Shown: one piece after another, positions 17,058 through 25,868 of the stretch
How the letters are laid out: the number at the start of each line of letters is the position of its first letter
Position numbering within the stretch: the first letter of the stretch is position 1
Assembly: GCF_900156895.1 (NCBI RefSeq)
Contig: NZ_FTPD01000067.1
Span: 447,570-511,569, forward strand
Direction of reading: 5' to 3'
Length of the DNA stretch: 64,000 bases
Source: Mesorhizobium prunaredense
GTDB lineage: Bacteria; Pseudomonadota; Alphaproteobacteria; Rhizobiales; Rhizobiaceae
Made by a program: the position numbers and the translations under genes
The notes under the pieces: generated by a model
What the model was told of the DNA's origin: nothing
Databases searched by the model: none
Seen by the model: the letters and a program-made list of their open reading frames with translations, nothing else

Positions 17058-17462
17058 TCAGCGTGGGGCCAGCGGTCTGGCGCCGAGCCATTCCCAGGCG
17101 GATGCTTCGTCCTTTGCCTCGAAATGCCTGAGCTCGACAGGCGAGGAAGCAGGCAGCAAGCTCTGTGCGTTGGGTACCCAGTTCGGCTCGCCGACCGCAG
17201 CGCAGCGGCCGACATGCTCCACCGCATGGGCCGTGCCCTGTTCAAGCGTTTCGTCCGACACATCGGCCCAATCGACGCCTTCATGGTCGATCAGGCGCAC
17301 CAGCACGTCGATTTTCGGGTGCAGCGCGTAAGCCGCCTCCAGCAAACCGAACAGGTTTTCCGCGTCGGCAGCCGTGACATGGCCGACGACGTCGATGGCG
17401 AACAGGTCGTCGCGGTCGGTGTCGATGCGGCGAACCGCCGGCACGTCTTCAAGATAATTCAC
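17058..17462 (-). CDS. SpoIIAA-like STAS-fold protein
   Basis: A 134-residue protein resembling the SpoIIAA-like/CRAL-TRIO-type STAS family (formerly DUF3478). RIDTDRDDLFAIDVVGHVTAADAENL is the first beta-alpha unit; IDVLVRLIDHEGVDWADV follows. There is no Ser/Thr phospho-acceptor motif of the D-S-[ST]-G kind, so classic partner switching is unlikely. These proteins are often stress associated, but no function is established. Convergent with the helicase gene and divergent from pdxJ (111 bases between starts). Confidence 0.8.
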   Translation of the reverse strand: MNYLEDVPAVRRIDTDRDDLFAIDVVGHVTAADAENLFGLLEAAYALHPKIDVLVRLIDHEGVDWADVSDETLEQGTAHAVEHVGRCAAVGEPNWVPNAQSLLPASSPVELRHFEAKDEASAWEWLGARPLAPR

Positions 17463-17573
17463 GGGTCTTCCTCTTGCTGGATATTATACCTCCCCCTGGA
17501 ACACCGGAAACCCCCTGTCTGTTCCCGCCAAAGGCGGTATAGATGCCGCGATTATATCCGGACCCGAGAAGCC

Positions 17574-18314
17574 ATGCCTGCAAAACTCTCCGTCAATCTC
17601 AATGCCATCGCCATGCTGCGCAACCGGCGCGACCTGCCGTGGCCAAGCCTCATCGGGCTCGGGCGCCTGGCGCTGGCCGCGGGCGCGCATGGCCTGACCG
17701 TGCATCCGCGGCCAGACGAGCGGCACACCAGGCATTCCGACCTGCCGGCGATCAGGGCGCTGATCGATGACGAATTCCCCAAGGCAGAGTTCAACATCGA
17801 GGGCTATCCAAGCGAGGATTTCCTGGCGCTTGTGGAAAAGCACCAGCCGGAGCAGGTGACGCTGGTGCCCGACGACCCTGCCCAGGCTACCTCCGACCAT
17901 GGCTGGAACTTTGCCGCCGAGGCGGCGTTCCTGACACCGATCGTCAAACGGCTGAAAAAGGCGGGCATTCGCGTGTCGTTGTTTTCCGACCCCGATCCGT
18001 CGGGCATGAACGCCGCGCGCGACACCGGCGCCGACCGGATCGAGCTCTACACCGGTCCATATGGCAGCTATCATTCTGATTCGGAAAAAGCGGCGAACGA
18101 GCTGGAAAGATTGGGAAAAACCGCGGATGCCGCGCTTGCCGCCGGGCTTCAGGTCAATGCCGGCCATGATCTGGTGGTGAGCAACCTGCCGGCATTGGCA
18201 AAACGCATCCCGGCATTGGCCGAAGTGTCGATCGGACATGGGTTGACAGCCGATGCGTTGGAGTATGGCATGGCCGGCACGGTCAAAAGATTTCTGAAGG
18301 CCTGTGGGTGGTAG
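17574..18314 (+). CDS. pdxJ: Pyridoxine 5'-phosphate synthase
   Basis: PdxJ condenses 1-deoxyxylulose 5-phosphate with 3-amino-2-oxopropyl phosphate to pyridoxine phosphate, the last ring-forming step of DXP-dependent vitamin B6 synthesis. The 246-residue TIM-barrel starts MPAKLSVNLNAIAMLRNRR, with the conserved Asn-rich first strand, then GAHGLTVHPRPDERHTR (phosphate and substrate contacts), VTLVPDDP, VSLFSDPDP, IELYTGPY and VNAGHDLV. All are conserved. ATG 17574 is the family start. The last 16 residues are a typical PdxJ C-terminal helix. Confidence 0.96.
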   Translation: MPAKLSVNLNAIAMLRNRRDLPWPSLIGLGRLALAAGAHGLTVHPRPDERHTRHSDLPAIRALIDDEFPKAEFNIEGYPSEDFLALVEKHQPEQVTLVPDDPAQATSDHGWNFAAEAAFLTPIVKRLKKAGIRVSLFSDPDPSGMNAARDTGADRIELYTGPYGSYHSDSEKAANELERLGKTADAALAAGLQVNAGHDLVVSNLPALAKRIPALAEVSIGHGLTADALEYGMAGTVKRFLKACGW

Positions 18315-18417
18315 AGATGGAAGCCTCGCTTTGCGGACATGGCAGCCATCACGTTGGGGCACTTGATATTGCATCGCAGCAAGCGTAGAGCACCGCGCGC
18401 TTATCGGAGTGTTGTCC

Positions 18418-20337
18418 ATGGCCCTTACCAACAGTGGTAGTGAGGCAGAACCCGTCGAACAATCGAGCCATCCTGAGGTCGAACAGCACAGCACCAAGGT
18501 TCTGATGCTGGGCGCGCTCGGCGTGGTCTATGGCGATATCGGCACCAGCCCGATCTACGCATTCCGCGAGGCGTTGCACGCTTCGGCGGGCGGCAATGTC
18601 GCCGACCGCGGGGATATCCTTGGCGTGCTGTCGCTGATCATCTGGTCGCTGACGATCATCGTGACCATTAAATACATCATGTTCGTGCTGCGTGCCGACA
18701 ATGGCGGCGAGGGCGGGGTGCTGTCACTGATGGCGCTGGCGCGTGGCAGTTTCCCGAAGCGGTCAGCGGCGATCCTCGGCATCGGCATCGTCGGCGCGGC
18801 ACTATTTTTCGGCGACGCAGTCATCACCCCGGCAATTTCAGTGCTATCGGCGGTCGAGGGCATGAATGTCGTAACGCCCACGTTCCAGCCTTATGTGGTG
18901 CCGCTGACGCTGGTCATCCTGGCGATCCTGTTTGCGGTGCAGCGATTCGGAACCGGCGGCGTGGCGCTGATCTTCGGTCCGATCACCGCGGTCTGGTTCC
19001 TGGCGATCGGACTTTCCGGGTTGAACCACATCATGGACGACCCGGAAATCCTGCTGGCAATCAGCCCGCATTACATCGTTGCATTCCTGGTCAATTCGCC
19101 TGATGTCGCCTTCGTGACCATCGGCGCCATCTTCCTCGCGGTCACTGGCGCCGAGGCGCTCTATGCCGATCTCGGCCATTTCGGGCGCAAGCCGATCGTG
19201 CTTGCCTGGCTGGCGGTAGTGTTTCCTTGCCTGCTGCTCAACTATGCCGGGCAGGGCGCTTTCGTGCTGGCGCATGGTGGTACCGTCGGTCATCCCTTCT
19301 TCGAGATGAACGAAGGCTGGACGCTGATACCCATGGTGGTGCTGGCGACGGCGGCCACCGTGATCGCCAGCCAGGCGGTGATTTCAGGCGCTTTCTCGCT
19401 GACCAGGCAGGCGGTACAGCTCAACATGCTGCCTCGGCTGCAAATCCTGCATACGTCGGAAAAACAGTCCGGCCAGATCTACATGCCGCGCGTCAACTTG
19501 CTGCTGGCGCTGGTGGTGATGCTGCTGGTCGTCGGTTTCGGCGAATCCAGCAGACTGGCGGCGGCTTATGGTATTTCGGTGACCGGCAACATGCTGGTGA
19601 CGACTGTGCTGCTCTACGTGATCATGGCCCGCATCTGGAAATGGCAGCTCTGGCTGGCCACCAGCCTGACGGCGCTGTTCGTATTTATCGATATCGGCTT
19701 CTTTGGCTCCAACATCGTCAAGGTGTTCGAAGGCGGCTGGGCGTCACTCGCTGTGGCCTTTGCAGTCGTGCTGGCCATGTGGACCTGGGTACGCGGCAGC
19801 CGCTACCTGTTCGACAAGACCCGCAGGAACGAGATTCCGCTCGATTTCCTTGCCGGCAATCTGTTGAAGAAGAAACCGCAGCTGGTGTCGGGAACGGCCG
19901 TGTTCCTGACCAGCGACCCCATGAGCGCACCGACTGCGCTGATGCACAGCCTGAAGCACTACAAGGTGCTGCACGAACAGAACGTCATCCTCTCGGTGGT
20001 GACAGCGCAGCAGCCTGTCGTGCCCGACAGTGACCGGGTCAAGATGGAAACGATCAACGATCTGTTCATGCGGGTGACACTGACCTTCGGCTACATGGAA
20101 CAGCCCAACATCCCGCGTGCGCTGGCGATCTGCCGCAAGCAGGGCTGGAAGTTCGACATCATGACGACCTCCTTCTTCCTGTCGCGGCGTTCGCTCAAGG
20201 CGTCACCCAATTCCGGCATGCCGGTGTGGCAGGACAAGCTGTTCATCGGCTTGGCGCGCACGGCAGCCGATGCGACGGAGTATTTCCAGATCCCGACCGG
20301 ACGTGTTGTCGAGATCGGAACGCAGGTGGCTATCTAG
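18418..20337 (+). CDS. kup: Potassium uptake protein Kup
   Basis: A K+/H+ symporter in the inner membrane. The 639 residues have an N-terminal hydrophilic stretch, then ALGVVYGDIGTSPIYAFRE (family signature, about residues 30-48), about 12 membrane segments up to residue 465, and a cytoplasmic C-terminal domain of about 170 residues ending VEIGTQVAI. The ATG at 18418 is preferred; a GTG three codons upstream is possible. Rhizobia often have several kup copies; this one's place is not tied to its neighbours. Confidence 0.95.
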   Translation: MALTNSGSEAEPVEQSSHPEVEQHSTKVLMLGALGVVYGDIGTSPIYAFREALHASAGGNVADRGDILGVLSLIIWSLTIIVTIKYIMFVLRADNGGEGGVLSLMALARGSFPKRSAAILGIGIVGAALFFGDAVITPAISVLSAVEGMNVVTPTFQPYVVPLTLVILAILFAVQRFGTGGVALIFGPITAVWFLAIGLSGLNHIMDDPEILLAISPHYIVAFLVNSPDVAFVTIGAIFLAVTGAEALYADLGHFGRKPIVLAWLAVVFPCLLLNYAGQGAFVLAHGGTVGHPFFEMNEGWTLIPMVVLATAATVIASQAVISGAFSLTRQAVQLNMLPRLQILHTSEKQSGQIYMPRVNLLLALVVMLLVVGFGESSRLAAAYGISVTGNMLVTTVLLYVIMARIWKWQLWLATSLTALFVFIDIGFFGSNIVKVFEGGWASLAVAFAVVLAMWTWVRGSRYLFDKTRRNEIPLDFLAGNLLKKKPQLVSGTAVFLTSDPMSAPTALMHSLKHYKVLHEQNVILSVVTAQQPVVPDSDRVKMETINDLFMRVTLTFGYMEQPNIPRALAICRKQGWKFDIMTTSFFLSRRSLKASPNSGMPVWQDKLFIGLARTAADATEYFQIPTGRVVEIGTQVAI

Positions 20338-20580
20338 GGCATGCCGATATTCAGGTGATGCCGGCCTGCGAACGGCGGGTTCCTGCGCTTCCCTACAGCG
20401 CCGCGCGCCCTCTTGGGCGCGCAAAGGACGCTGTAGAACTTTGATTTGCGCATGACCTTTCCGAAATCGATCTCGATTTCGGGGTCATGCGCGGGCTCAC
20501 GTACCCGAAAGTACGCTCCGCTCCGGTTCTCGGAACCCGCCATTCTCGACTCGGCCTGACCTGAATCTCGACATGCCCTA
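20338..20580. repeat. Composite palindromic repeat element, full length (copy 3)
   Basis: About 240 bases with inverted ends: GGGCATGCCGATATTCAGGT on the left and the complement of GGGCATGTCGAGATTCAGGT on the right. The core holds hairpins CTACAGCGCC...GGACGCTGTAG and GCGCATGACC...GGGGTCATGCGC. It begins directly after the kup stop, and the next gene on the other strand ends 14 bases after it. Confidence 0.85.
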
Positions 20581-20594
20581 AACCACGGCCGACT

Positions 20595-21485
20595 TCAGCC
20601 GGCTAGAGCTGCCTTGTTCGCTTCAAGAAACTGCTTCAGCGATTGCGGCTTCCTGCCCGACAGTGACTCGATCGCGTCGGTCACCATGCCGATGCGGCCG
20701 GAGCGCGTGTTGGTGTCGAAGGAAGTGACGATTGGGGCAAAGCCCTCGGGAACGCCGGCAGCCTTCAGGCCCTCGGTCAACGCCTCGTCCGAAAGCTGGA
20801 CGACCTCGATCGGCTTGCCGGTCACGTCGGTCACCAGGGCCGCGATCTCGGCGACCGTATGGGCCTGCGGACCGGTCAGCGTGTATGTCGTGCTTTCGGT
20901 GGCGCCCGAGGCAAGGCTGGCGGCGATCGCCGCGGCCATGTCGTCGCGAGCGCCATGGGCGATGCGGCCGTCGGCTGCGGATGTATACCAGTGTCCCGAG
21001 GCAATGGCGTGCGGCAGCGACATGAACAGGTTCTCCTGATACCAGCCGTTGCGGAAAATCGTGTAGGGGATGCCGCTCGCCTTGATCGCCTGCTCGGTCC
21101 CGTAGTGATCGCCCGCAAACAGCACCGGCGATCCCGGCTCAGGATTGGGCATTGAGGTGTAGAGCAGATGCGAAACGCCGGCCTGCCTGGCGGCTGCGAC
21201 GGCATTCTCATGCTGCTTGAGCCGCTTGCCCCGAAGATCGATCTCGCCGGTTGAGACGATCAGGATCCTGTCGGCGCCCTTGAACGCTTCGACAAGCGAC
21301 GCGGTGTCATCGAAATCGGCTTGCCTGATGATGACGCCGCGCGCTGCCAGTTCGGCGAGGTTGTCCGGATTGCGGGTGGCGGCGATGATGCGTGCGGGCG
21401 GAACCTTGAGCGTGTCCAGCAGATGATCGACGACGCCGCGGCCAAGCTGGCCGGAGGCGCCGGTGACGAGAAGGGTATCGGTCAT
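20595..21485 (-). CDS. NmrA-like/atypical SDR NAD(P)-binding protein (QorB-like)
   Basis: A 296-residue Rossmann protein: LLVTGASGQLGRGVVDHLL (residues 4-22) is the GxxGxxG dinucleotide motif. The overall pattern (AATRNPDNLAELAARGVIIRQADFDD, NGWYQENLF) is that of the NmrA/YtfG quinone-reductase-like branch of atypical short-chain dehydrogenases, so NADPH-dependent quinone reduction is the likeliest role. The divergent HxlR regulator, 136 bases away, probably controls it, a common pairing in redox-stress responses. Confidence 0.85.
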   Translation of the reverse strand: MTDTLLVTGASGQLGRGVVDHLLDTLKVPPARIIAATRNPDNLAELAARGVIIRQADFDDTASLVEAFKGADRILIVSTGEIDLRGKRLKQHENAVAAARQAGVSHLLYTSMPNPEPGSPVLFAGDHYGTEQAIKASGIPYTIFRNGWYQENLFMSLPHAIASGHWYTSAADGRIAHGARDDMAAAIAASLASGATESTTYTLTGPQAHTVAEIAALVTDVTGKPIEVVQLSDEALTEGLKAAGVPEGFAPIVTSFDTNTRSGRIGMVTDAIESLSGRKPQSLKQFLEANKAALAG

Positions 21486-21528
21486 GGGAAGTCCTGTCGT
21501 TGCGCCGGAGCGGCGGGTGCTTATATAA

Positions 21529-21543
21529 GTCTCAAAAAGAGAC
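21529..21543. promoter_or_regulatory. Inverted repeat in the HxlR / SDR intergenic region
   Basis: GTCTC-AAAAA-GAGAC is a perfect 5-base inverted repeat with a 5-base spacer, midway between the divergent starts at 21485 and 21622. Position and symmetry fit an operator for the HxlR-family regulator. Confidence 0.5.
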
Positions 21544-21621
21544 CAGCACTAAAATAGGAATTGACCGACCCTCGTAAAGAAGGCAGTTTTGCGGGAGGTA
21601 GGCAGGCGCAGGGAACCAGCG

Positions 21622-22032
21622 ATGGACAGCAAAGTCGTCAGTCTGAAGTCGAAGCTCGAGATTTACAAAGCGTGCAGCGGCGGGGGCAACATTGCCGACT
21701 GTCCGGTGCGCGATGTAATCCAGGGCATCAGCAACAAATGGAGTTCGCTGCTGATGATGGCGCTGGCCGAAAAGCCGTACCGGTTCGGCGAATTGCGGCG
21801 GCTGGTGCCCGACATTTCACAGCGCATGCTCACCCAGACGCTGCACGATTTGCAGCGCGACGGTTATGTCCATCGCGAGGTCTTCCCGACCAAGCCGCCG
21901 AGCGTCGAATACAGTCTGACCGATCTCGGACGCTCGATGTTCGGACCCCTGCATCAACTGCTCCAATGGGCCGAGCTCAATCATGGCGCGGTGCGCGCCG
22001 CGCGGAACGCTTTCGACGCCGCCGACGCTTAA
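21622..22032 (+). CDS. HxlR-family winged-helix transcriptional regulator
   Basis: A 136-residue member of the HxlR branch of MarR-like regulators. CPVRDVIQGISNKWSSLLMMAL (about residues 25-46) includes the family's conserved N-terminal cysteine, used for thiol or quinone sensing in some homologues. GELRRLVPDISQRMLTQTLHDLQRDG is the recognition helix region and wing. ATG 21622 gives the standard length; an upstream TTG at 21589 is in frame but needs an unusual N-terminus. It is divergent from the NmrA-like gene, its likely target. Confidence 0.9.
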   Translation: MDSKVVSLKSKLEIYKACSGGGNIADCPVRDVIQGISNKWSSLLMMALAEKPYRFGELRRLVPDISQRMLTQTLHDLQRDGYVHREVFPTKPPSVEYSLTDLGRSMFGPLHQLLQWAELNHGAVRAARNAFDAADA

Positions 22033-22086
22033 CCAACTCCCAGAAGGATGGACGGTGGCTGGAACCGTGGTCGATCCGTTCAGGTA

Positions 22087-22848
22087 TCAAGGAAGCGCAG
22101 TGGCCGCCTCGCTGCGGCGGATGAGTTTCGAAAGGTGCGAACCCTTCGCTTGCAGGAACGCATGAAGGCGCTGTGGATAGTCCGGGGTGACAGCGTCCTT
22201 CACCGACTGGCGTTCGTGCAATCGCTTTCGCCAGGCCTCGACACGAGGCTTTCCGCTCAGGATGCCGAACGCGCCGATCCGATCGAAGGCGTCGAAATAG
22301 CGGAAGATTGGCCCAAAGACAGCATCGACCAGTGAAAAGCGCTCGCCGGCAAACCATGGCCCAGCTCGGCCAGACGTCAGTTCTATTTCGAGACGATCGA
22401 ACATTGCCGACAGAGCTTCGCTTTCGGCAAGGAAGGCGGCCTCGGTCGGTGCGGAATAGAACCGACCAATGGCGTTGAGGATGGCCGAGCCGAACTCGAT
22501 CCAGGCGCGATGCCGGGCGCGGGCCAGCGGGTCGGCAGGGTGGAGTGGGTTGGCCAGCGTTTCCTCGAGAAATTCGAGGATGACCGCCGATTCGAAGATC
22601 ACCGTTGCCTCGCCGTTCTGCGGCACGCGCAGCAGCGGTACCTTGCCGAGCGGCGATATCGCCTTGAACCAGGCCGGTTTTTTGGCGAGATCGACGGTGA
22701 TCCGCTCGAACGGTACGTCCTTTTCGGCAAGCGAGATCGCCGCGCGCTGCACATAGGGGCAAAGGTGGTGGCTGACGAGAACGAGCTTGTCGGTCACCAG
22801 GCCGCCCGTCTCCGGGGTGTCGGCGATCTCGCAGATTTCATGTTTCAT
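22087..22848 (-). CDS. Glutathione S-transferase family protein
   Basis: A 253-residue two-domain GST. The thioredoxin-like N-terminal domain has LVSHHLCPYVQRAAISLAEK (a cysteine at the active-site position, as in omega/lambda-type enzymes) and the glutathione-binding FESAVILEFLEET. The C-terminal all-helical domain contains LVDAVFGPIFRYFDAFDRIG. The first 23 residues extend beyond the usual start; a GST could begin at TDKLVLVSHHLCPY. Divergent from a MarR-type regulator with strong palindromes between them, so it is probably controlled by that regulator. Confidence 0.9.
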   Translation of the reverse strand: MKHEICEIADTPETGGLVTDKLVLVSHHLCPYVQRAAISLAEKDVPFERITVDLAKKPAWFKAISPLGKVPLLRVPQNGEATVIFESAVILEFLEETLANPLHPADPLARARHRAWIEFGSAILNAIGRFYSAPTEAAFLAESEALSAMFDRLEIELTSGRAGPWFAGERFSLVDAVFGPIFRYFDAFDRIGAFGILSGKPRVEAWRKRLHERQSVKDAVTPDYPQRLHAFLQAKGSHLSKLIRRSEAATALP

Positions 22849-22875
22849 GGCAGTGCCTTCCGATATAAATGCATC

Positions 22876-22893
22876 TGCATCTATATAGATGCA
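22876..22893. promoter_or_regulatory. 18-base perfect palindrome, candidate MarR operator 1
   Basis: TGCATCTATATAGATGCA is a perfect palindrome in the 98-base space between the divergent GST and MarR genes. Further half-sites (ATGCATCTGCAT, ATTTGCAT) flank it, making a tandem array of TGCAT motifs. Confidence 0.7.
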
Positions 22894-22914
22894 TTTGCAT
22901 CCACTGGCAAGCTT

Positions 22915-22928
22915 GATGCAATTGCATC
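22915..22928. promoter_or_regulatory. 14-base perfect palindrome, candidate MarR operator 2
   Basis: GATGCAATTGCATC lies 18 bases before the MarR start codon and shares the GATGCA arm of the first palindrome. Two sites like this are typical of auto-regulated MarR genes. Confidence 0.65.
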
Positions 22929-22946
22929 TATCACCTATGCTGCATC

Positions 22947-23399
22947 ATGACGGAGAATCCTTCGCCGGCGGCCATCAAAGCCTGGGCGCGCCTGATGCGC
23001 GTTTCGCGCCAGCTGCTGGAAAGAGCCGAAGACGCGCTGAAGGACGCTGGCTTGCCACCGCTTGCCTGGCACGACGTGCTGCATGAGCTTGCCGAAGCCG
23101 GCGAGGGCGGCTTGCGGCCGTTCCAGCTGATCGAGCGCACCCTGTTTGCGCAGTACAACGTCTCGCGGCTGCTGGCGCGGCTCGAAGCGGATGGGCTGGT
23201 CGAGAAGCTCAGGGTTGCCGATGACGGTCGCGGACAGACTGTCCGCATTACGCGGAAGGGGCGCGAGGCGCGCCGCCGGATGTGGGCCGTCTACGGACGA
23301 TCGATCGCCGAGCTGGTCGGCGCCAGGCTCTCCAATGATGACCTGGAAACCTTGTCGGCTCTGCTCGGGCGGCTGCGTCATCCGGCGACGCCGGAGTGA
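22947..23399 (+). CDS. MarR-family transcriptional regulator
   Basis: A 150-residue winged-helix repressor. The N-terminal dimer helix (SPAAIKAWARLMRVSRQLLERAED) leads into the DNA-binding domain: LIERTLFAQYNVSRLLARLEADGLVEKLR is the recognition helix, with the Asp/Arg wing DDGRGQTVRITRKGREARRRM. Both ends of the domain are complete. It most likely binds the palindromes at 22876-22928 and regulates itself and the divergent GST gene. The ligand is unknown. Confidence 0.92.
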   Translation: MTENPSPAAIKAWARLMRVSRQLLERAEDALKDAGLPPLAWHDVLHELAEAGEGGLRPFQLIERTLFAQYNVSRLLARLEADGLVEKLRVADDGRGQTVRITRKGREARRRMWAVYGRSIAELVGARLSNDDLETLSALLGRLRHPATPE

Positions 23400-23435
23400 T
23401 GTGGTCCCGTTGGCGCCGAAGGTCGATTGCAGCCG

Positions 23436-23864
23436 TCAGGCACTGCCCCAGAGGAATGCCAGTGCCGCCAGGACGCCAAGCATGACGCGAACCAGATGCA
23501 GATTGCCCCATTTGACGATCAATGACCGGGCCTGCCGATTGGAGGCGGCCGCGTCCATCGCTCCCAGCAATCGGTTTGTCGGCATCATTACGATCAGCGT
23601 CCATGGCCATGGCAGGATGATCAGCACCGCCCCGATGAGATAGGCGAGACTGCCGGTCTGCCACCAGGCAATGACACCAAGAACACAGGCGACGACGGCG
23701 ATCGACGCCTGCATGGCGGCGCCGCGCTTGTAGGAAGGCTGCCATTCCTGCAGCAGTGCACGGTCGTCGAGGCGAAGCCGCGCCGGCTGCTCGGCAACGC
23801 TGATATAGATGGCGGCGCCCGCGAAAGCGGCGGCAACCGTCAATGCAAGCAGGCCGACGAGCAT
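23436..23864 (-). CDS. DUF1772 membrane protein
   Basis: A 142-residue protein with four predicted membrane helices (about 2-22, 50-68, 74-94 and 120-140) and the DUF1772 features GAAIYISVAEQPAR in the first loop and EWQPSYKRGAAMQ before helix 2. Function is unknown; members are often adjacent to and controlled by TetR regulators, as here. ATG 23864 follows GGAGAGAAAA; the frame reaching 24245 overlaps the regulator and is rejected. Confidence 0.85.
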   Translation of the reverse strand: MLVGLLALTVAAAFAGAAIYISVAEQPARLRLDDRALLQEWQPSYKRGAAMQASIAVVACVLGVIAWWQTGSLAYLIGAVLIILPWPWTLIVMMPTNRLLGAMDAAASNRQARSLIVKWGNLHLVRVMLGVLAALAFLWGSA

Positions 23865-23988
23865 TTTTCTCTCCGCGACAAGTCGTTCGAGCGGTGGCCG
23901 TTCCGGTCGCGGCCGTCCCGGCCCAGAAGCGTCAAAAAGCGGAGATAGGGCTTGCACCGGGTCCGACAATACGTCATAGACACGCCGA

Positions 23989-24003
23989 ACCGTAACGTAC
24001 GGT
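23989..24003. promoter_or_regulatory. Inverted repeat, candidate TetR operator
   Basis: ACCGTA-ACG-TACGGT is a perfect 6-base inverted repeat between the DUF1772 gene and the TetR gene. It lies inside the longest TetR frame, which argues that the real TetR start is downstream. Confidence 0.6.
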
Positions 24004-24041
24004 ACGGCCCTGGCGCCGCCGTTATCGAGCAGGAAAAGAGT

Positions 24042-24710
24042 TTGTTGCAGGCAAGCGTCGACAACGACACCAGCGAAGCGCTGACCGAGCGGCAGAAAGC
24101 CGTGCTCGACGCCGCACTTCGCCTGCTGGTCGAGGAGGGGGACCAGTTGACCATGACCGCTGTCGCGCGGCGGGCAAGCTGTTCCAAGGAAACGCTCTAC
24201 AAATGGTTCGGCGATCGCGACGGGCTGTTGACGGCAATTGTTCAATGGCAGGCCTCCAAGGTGCGGGTGGTGCCGGTCGACGGCAAGGGGCTTACCCTTG
24301 CTTCGCTGACGGTGAGCCTGGCACGTTTCGCTTCGGACTGGCTCAAGGTGATTTCGAGCGACACATCGATCGCGCTGAACCGCGTCGCCATTGGCCGTGC
24401 TGGCGCAATCCGGCGCAAGGACGGCAACGACGATCTCGGCGCCATCGTGCTGGAGAACGGGCGTTTCGCGCTGGCCCGGCGCCTGAAGCCGGTGCTGGAG
24501 GCCGGTCGGCAGGCCGGGCTTCTCGAGTTCTCGGATGCCGAAGCGGCATTCCGCACCTTTTTCGGGCTGGTCGCCCGCGACGTGCAGATCCGCCTGCTGC
24601 TCGGCGACCGGCTAAAATTGACTGATGCGGCGATTGGCGGCGATGCCGTCCGGGCGACGCAGCAGTTTCTCGCTCTTTACGGAGCAAAAACCGGGCCGCA
24701 AGGCCTCTAG
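24042..24710 (+). CDS. TetR/AcrR-family transcriptional regulator
   Basis: A regulator of about 222 residues. The N-terminal HTH is clear: VLDAALRLLVEEGDQLTMTAVARRASCSKETLYKWFGDRDGLL, with the KETLYKWFGDR recognition helix typical of AcrR-type members. The C-terminal half is the ligand and dimer domain, resembling the TetR_C_7 type (AefR-like, VARDVQIRLLLGDR). No ATG exists near the expected start. TTG 24042 or 24045 after AGGAAAAGAG fits and lies downstream of the inverted repeat. Probably controls itself and the divergent DUF1772 gene. Confidence 0.85.
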   Translation: MLQASVDNDTSEALTERQKAVLDAALRLLVEEGDQLTMTAVARRASCSKETLYKWFGDRDGLLTAIVQWQASKVRVVPVDGKGLTLASLTVSLARFASDWLKVISSDTSIALNRVAIGRAGAIRRKDGNDDLGAIVLENGRFALARRLKPVLEAGRQAGLLEFSDAEAAFRTFFGLVARDVQIRLLLGDRLKLTDAAIGGDAVRATQQFLALYGAKTGPQGL

Positions 24711-24712
24711 AG

Positions 24713-24824
24713 CCGGATGATTTCAGGTCAAGTCGACCTGAAATCTGAATCCGGCTCTAAATCAAAGAGATAGAGCATGATGTCGTCCGAAAACCGCTTC
24801 ACACTTTTCGACATCATGCTCTGA
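24713..24824. repeat. Double-hairpin intergenic repeat, second family (copy A)
   Basis: One hairpin (AGCCGGATGATTTCAGGT and its complement around 24740-24757) and a second (AGAGCATGATGTCGTCCG with CGACATCATGCTCT) joined by TAAATCAAAGAGAT. Related elements are at 37147-37252 (opposite orientation) and 60970-61087. This family is common between genes in rhizobia. It fills the gap before ilvC and could act on transcript ends. Confidence 0.8.
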
Positions 24825-24848
24825 ATTCAAAAACGGGAAGGAAGAAAA

Positions 24849-25868
24849 ATGCGTGTCTACTACGATCGCGATGCCGATCTCAACCTGATCAAGGGCAAGA
24901 AGGTCGCCATCATCGGCTATGGCAGCCAGGGCCGGGCGCATGCGCTCAATCTCAAGGATTCCGGCGTTAGGGAAATCGCCATCGGCCTCAAGGCCGGCTC
25001 GGCGACCGCCCAGAAGGTCGAGGCCGACGGGCTCAAGGTGATGGGTGTGGCGGACGCCGCCAAATGGGCCGACCTGATGATGATGGCGACGCCGGACGAG
25101 CTGCAGGCCGACATCTACAAATCCGAAATCGCGCCGAACATCCGCGACGGCGCGGCGATCGCCTTTGCCCACGGCCTCAACGTGCATTTCGGCCTGATCG
25201 AGCCAAAGGCCTCGGTCGACGTCGTCATGATCGCGCCGAAGGGACCCGGCCACACGGTGCGCGGCGAATACCAGAAGGGCGGCGGCGTGCCGTGCCTGGT
25301 CGCGGTCAACCAGGACGCTTCCGGCAATGCGCTTGATCTCGCTCTGTCCTATGCCTGCGGCGTCGGCGGCGGCCGTTCGGGAATCATCGAGACCAATTTC
25401 CGCGAGGAATGCGAGACCGACCTGTTCGGCGAGCAGGTTGTGCTGTGCGGCGGTCTGGTCGAGCTGATCCGCGCTGGCTTCGAGACGCTGGTGGAAGCCG
25501 GCTACGCGCCGGAAATGGCCTATTTCGAGTGCCTGCACGAGGTCAAGCTGATCGTCGACCTGATCTATGAAGGCGGCATCGCCAACATGAACTACTCGAT
25601 CTCGAACACCGCCGAATGGGGCGAATATGTTTCGGGCCCGCGCATCATCACCGCCGAGACCAAGGCCGAGATGAAGCGCGTGCTGAAGGATATCCAGACC
25701 GGCAAGTTCACCTCGGAATGGATGCAGGAGTACCGCGCCGGCATGTCGCGCTTCAAGGGCATCCGCCGCAACAACGACAGCCACCAGATCGAGGAAGTCG
25801 GCGCCAAGCTGCGCGCGATGATGCCGTGGATTTCGAAGAACAAATTGGTCGACAAGGCCAAGAACTGA
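24849..25868 (+). CDS. ilvC: Ketol-acid reductoisomerase
   Basis: IlvC converts acetolactate to dihydroxy-isovalerate with NADPH, the step after ilvBN. The 339-residue class I enzyme shows MRVYYDRDADLNLIKGKKVAIIGYGSQGRAHALNL (Rossmann GYGSQG at about 25-30), the Mg-binding ETNFREECETDLFGEQ (about 190-205) and YFECLHEVKLIVDLIYEGG. All catalytic acids are present. It is separate from the ilvBN operon by about 12 kb. No attenuator of its own is visible; a double-hairpin repeat precedes it. Its 3' end is duplicated downstream (see 25829-25972). Confidence 0.97.
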   Translation: MRVYYDRDADLNLIKGKKVAIIGYGSQGRAHALNLKDSGVREIAIGLKAGSATAQKVEADGLKVMGVADAAKWADLMMMATPDELQADIYKSEIAPNIRDGAAIAFAHGLNVHFGLIEPKASVDVVMIAPKGPGHTVRGEYQKGGGVPCLVAVNQDASGNALDLALSYACGVGGGRSGIIETNFREECETDLFGEQVVLCGGLVELIRAGFETLVEAGYAPEMAYFECLHEVKLIVDLIYEGGIANMNYSISNTAEWGEYVSGPRIITAETKAEMKRVLKDIQTGKFTSEWMQEYRAGMSRFKGIRRNNDSHQIEEVGAKLRAMMPWISKNKLVDKAKN

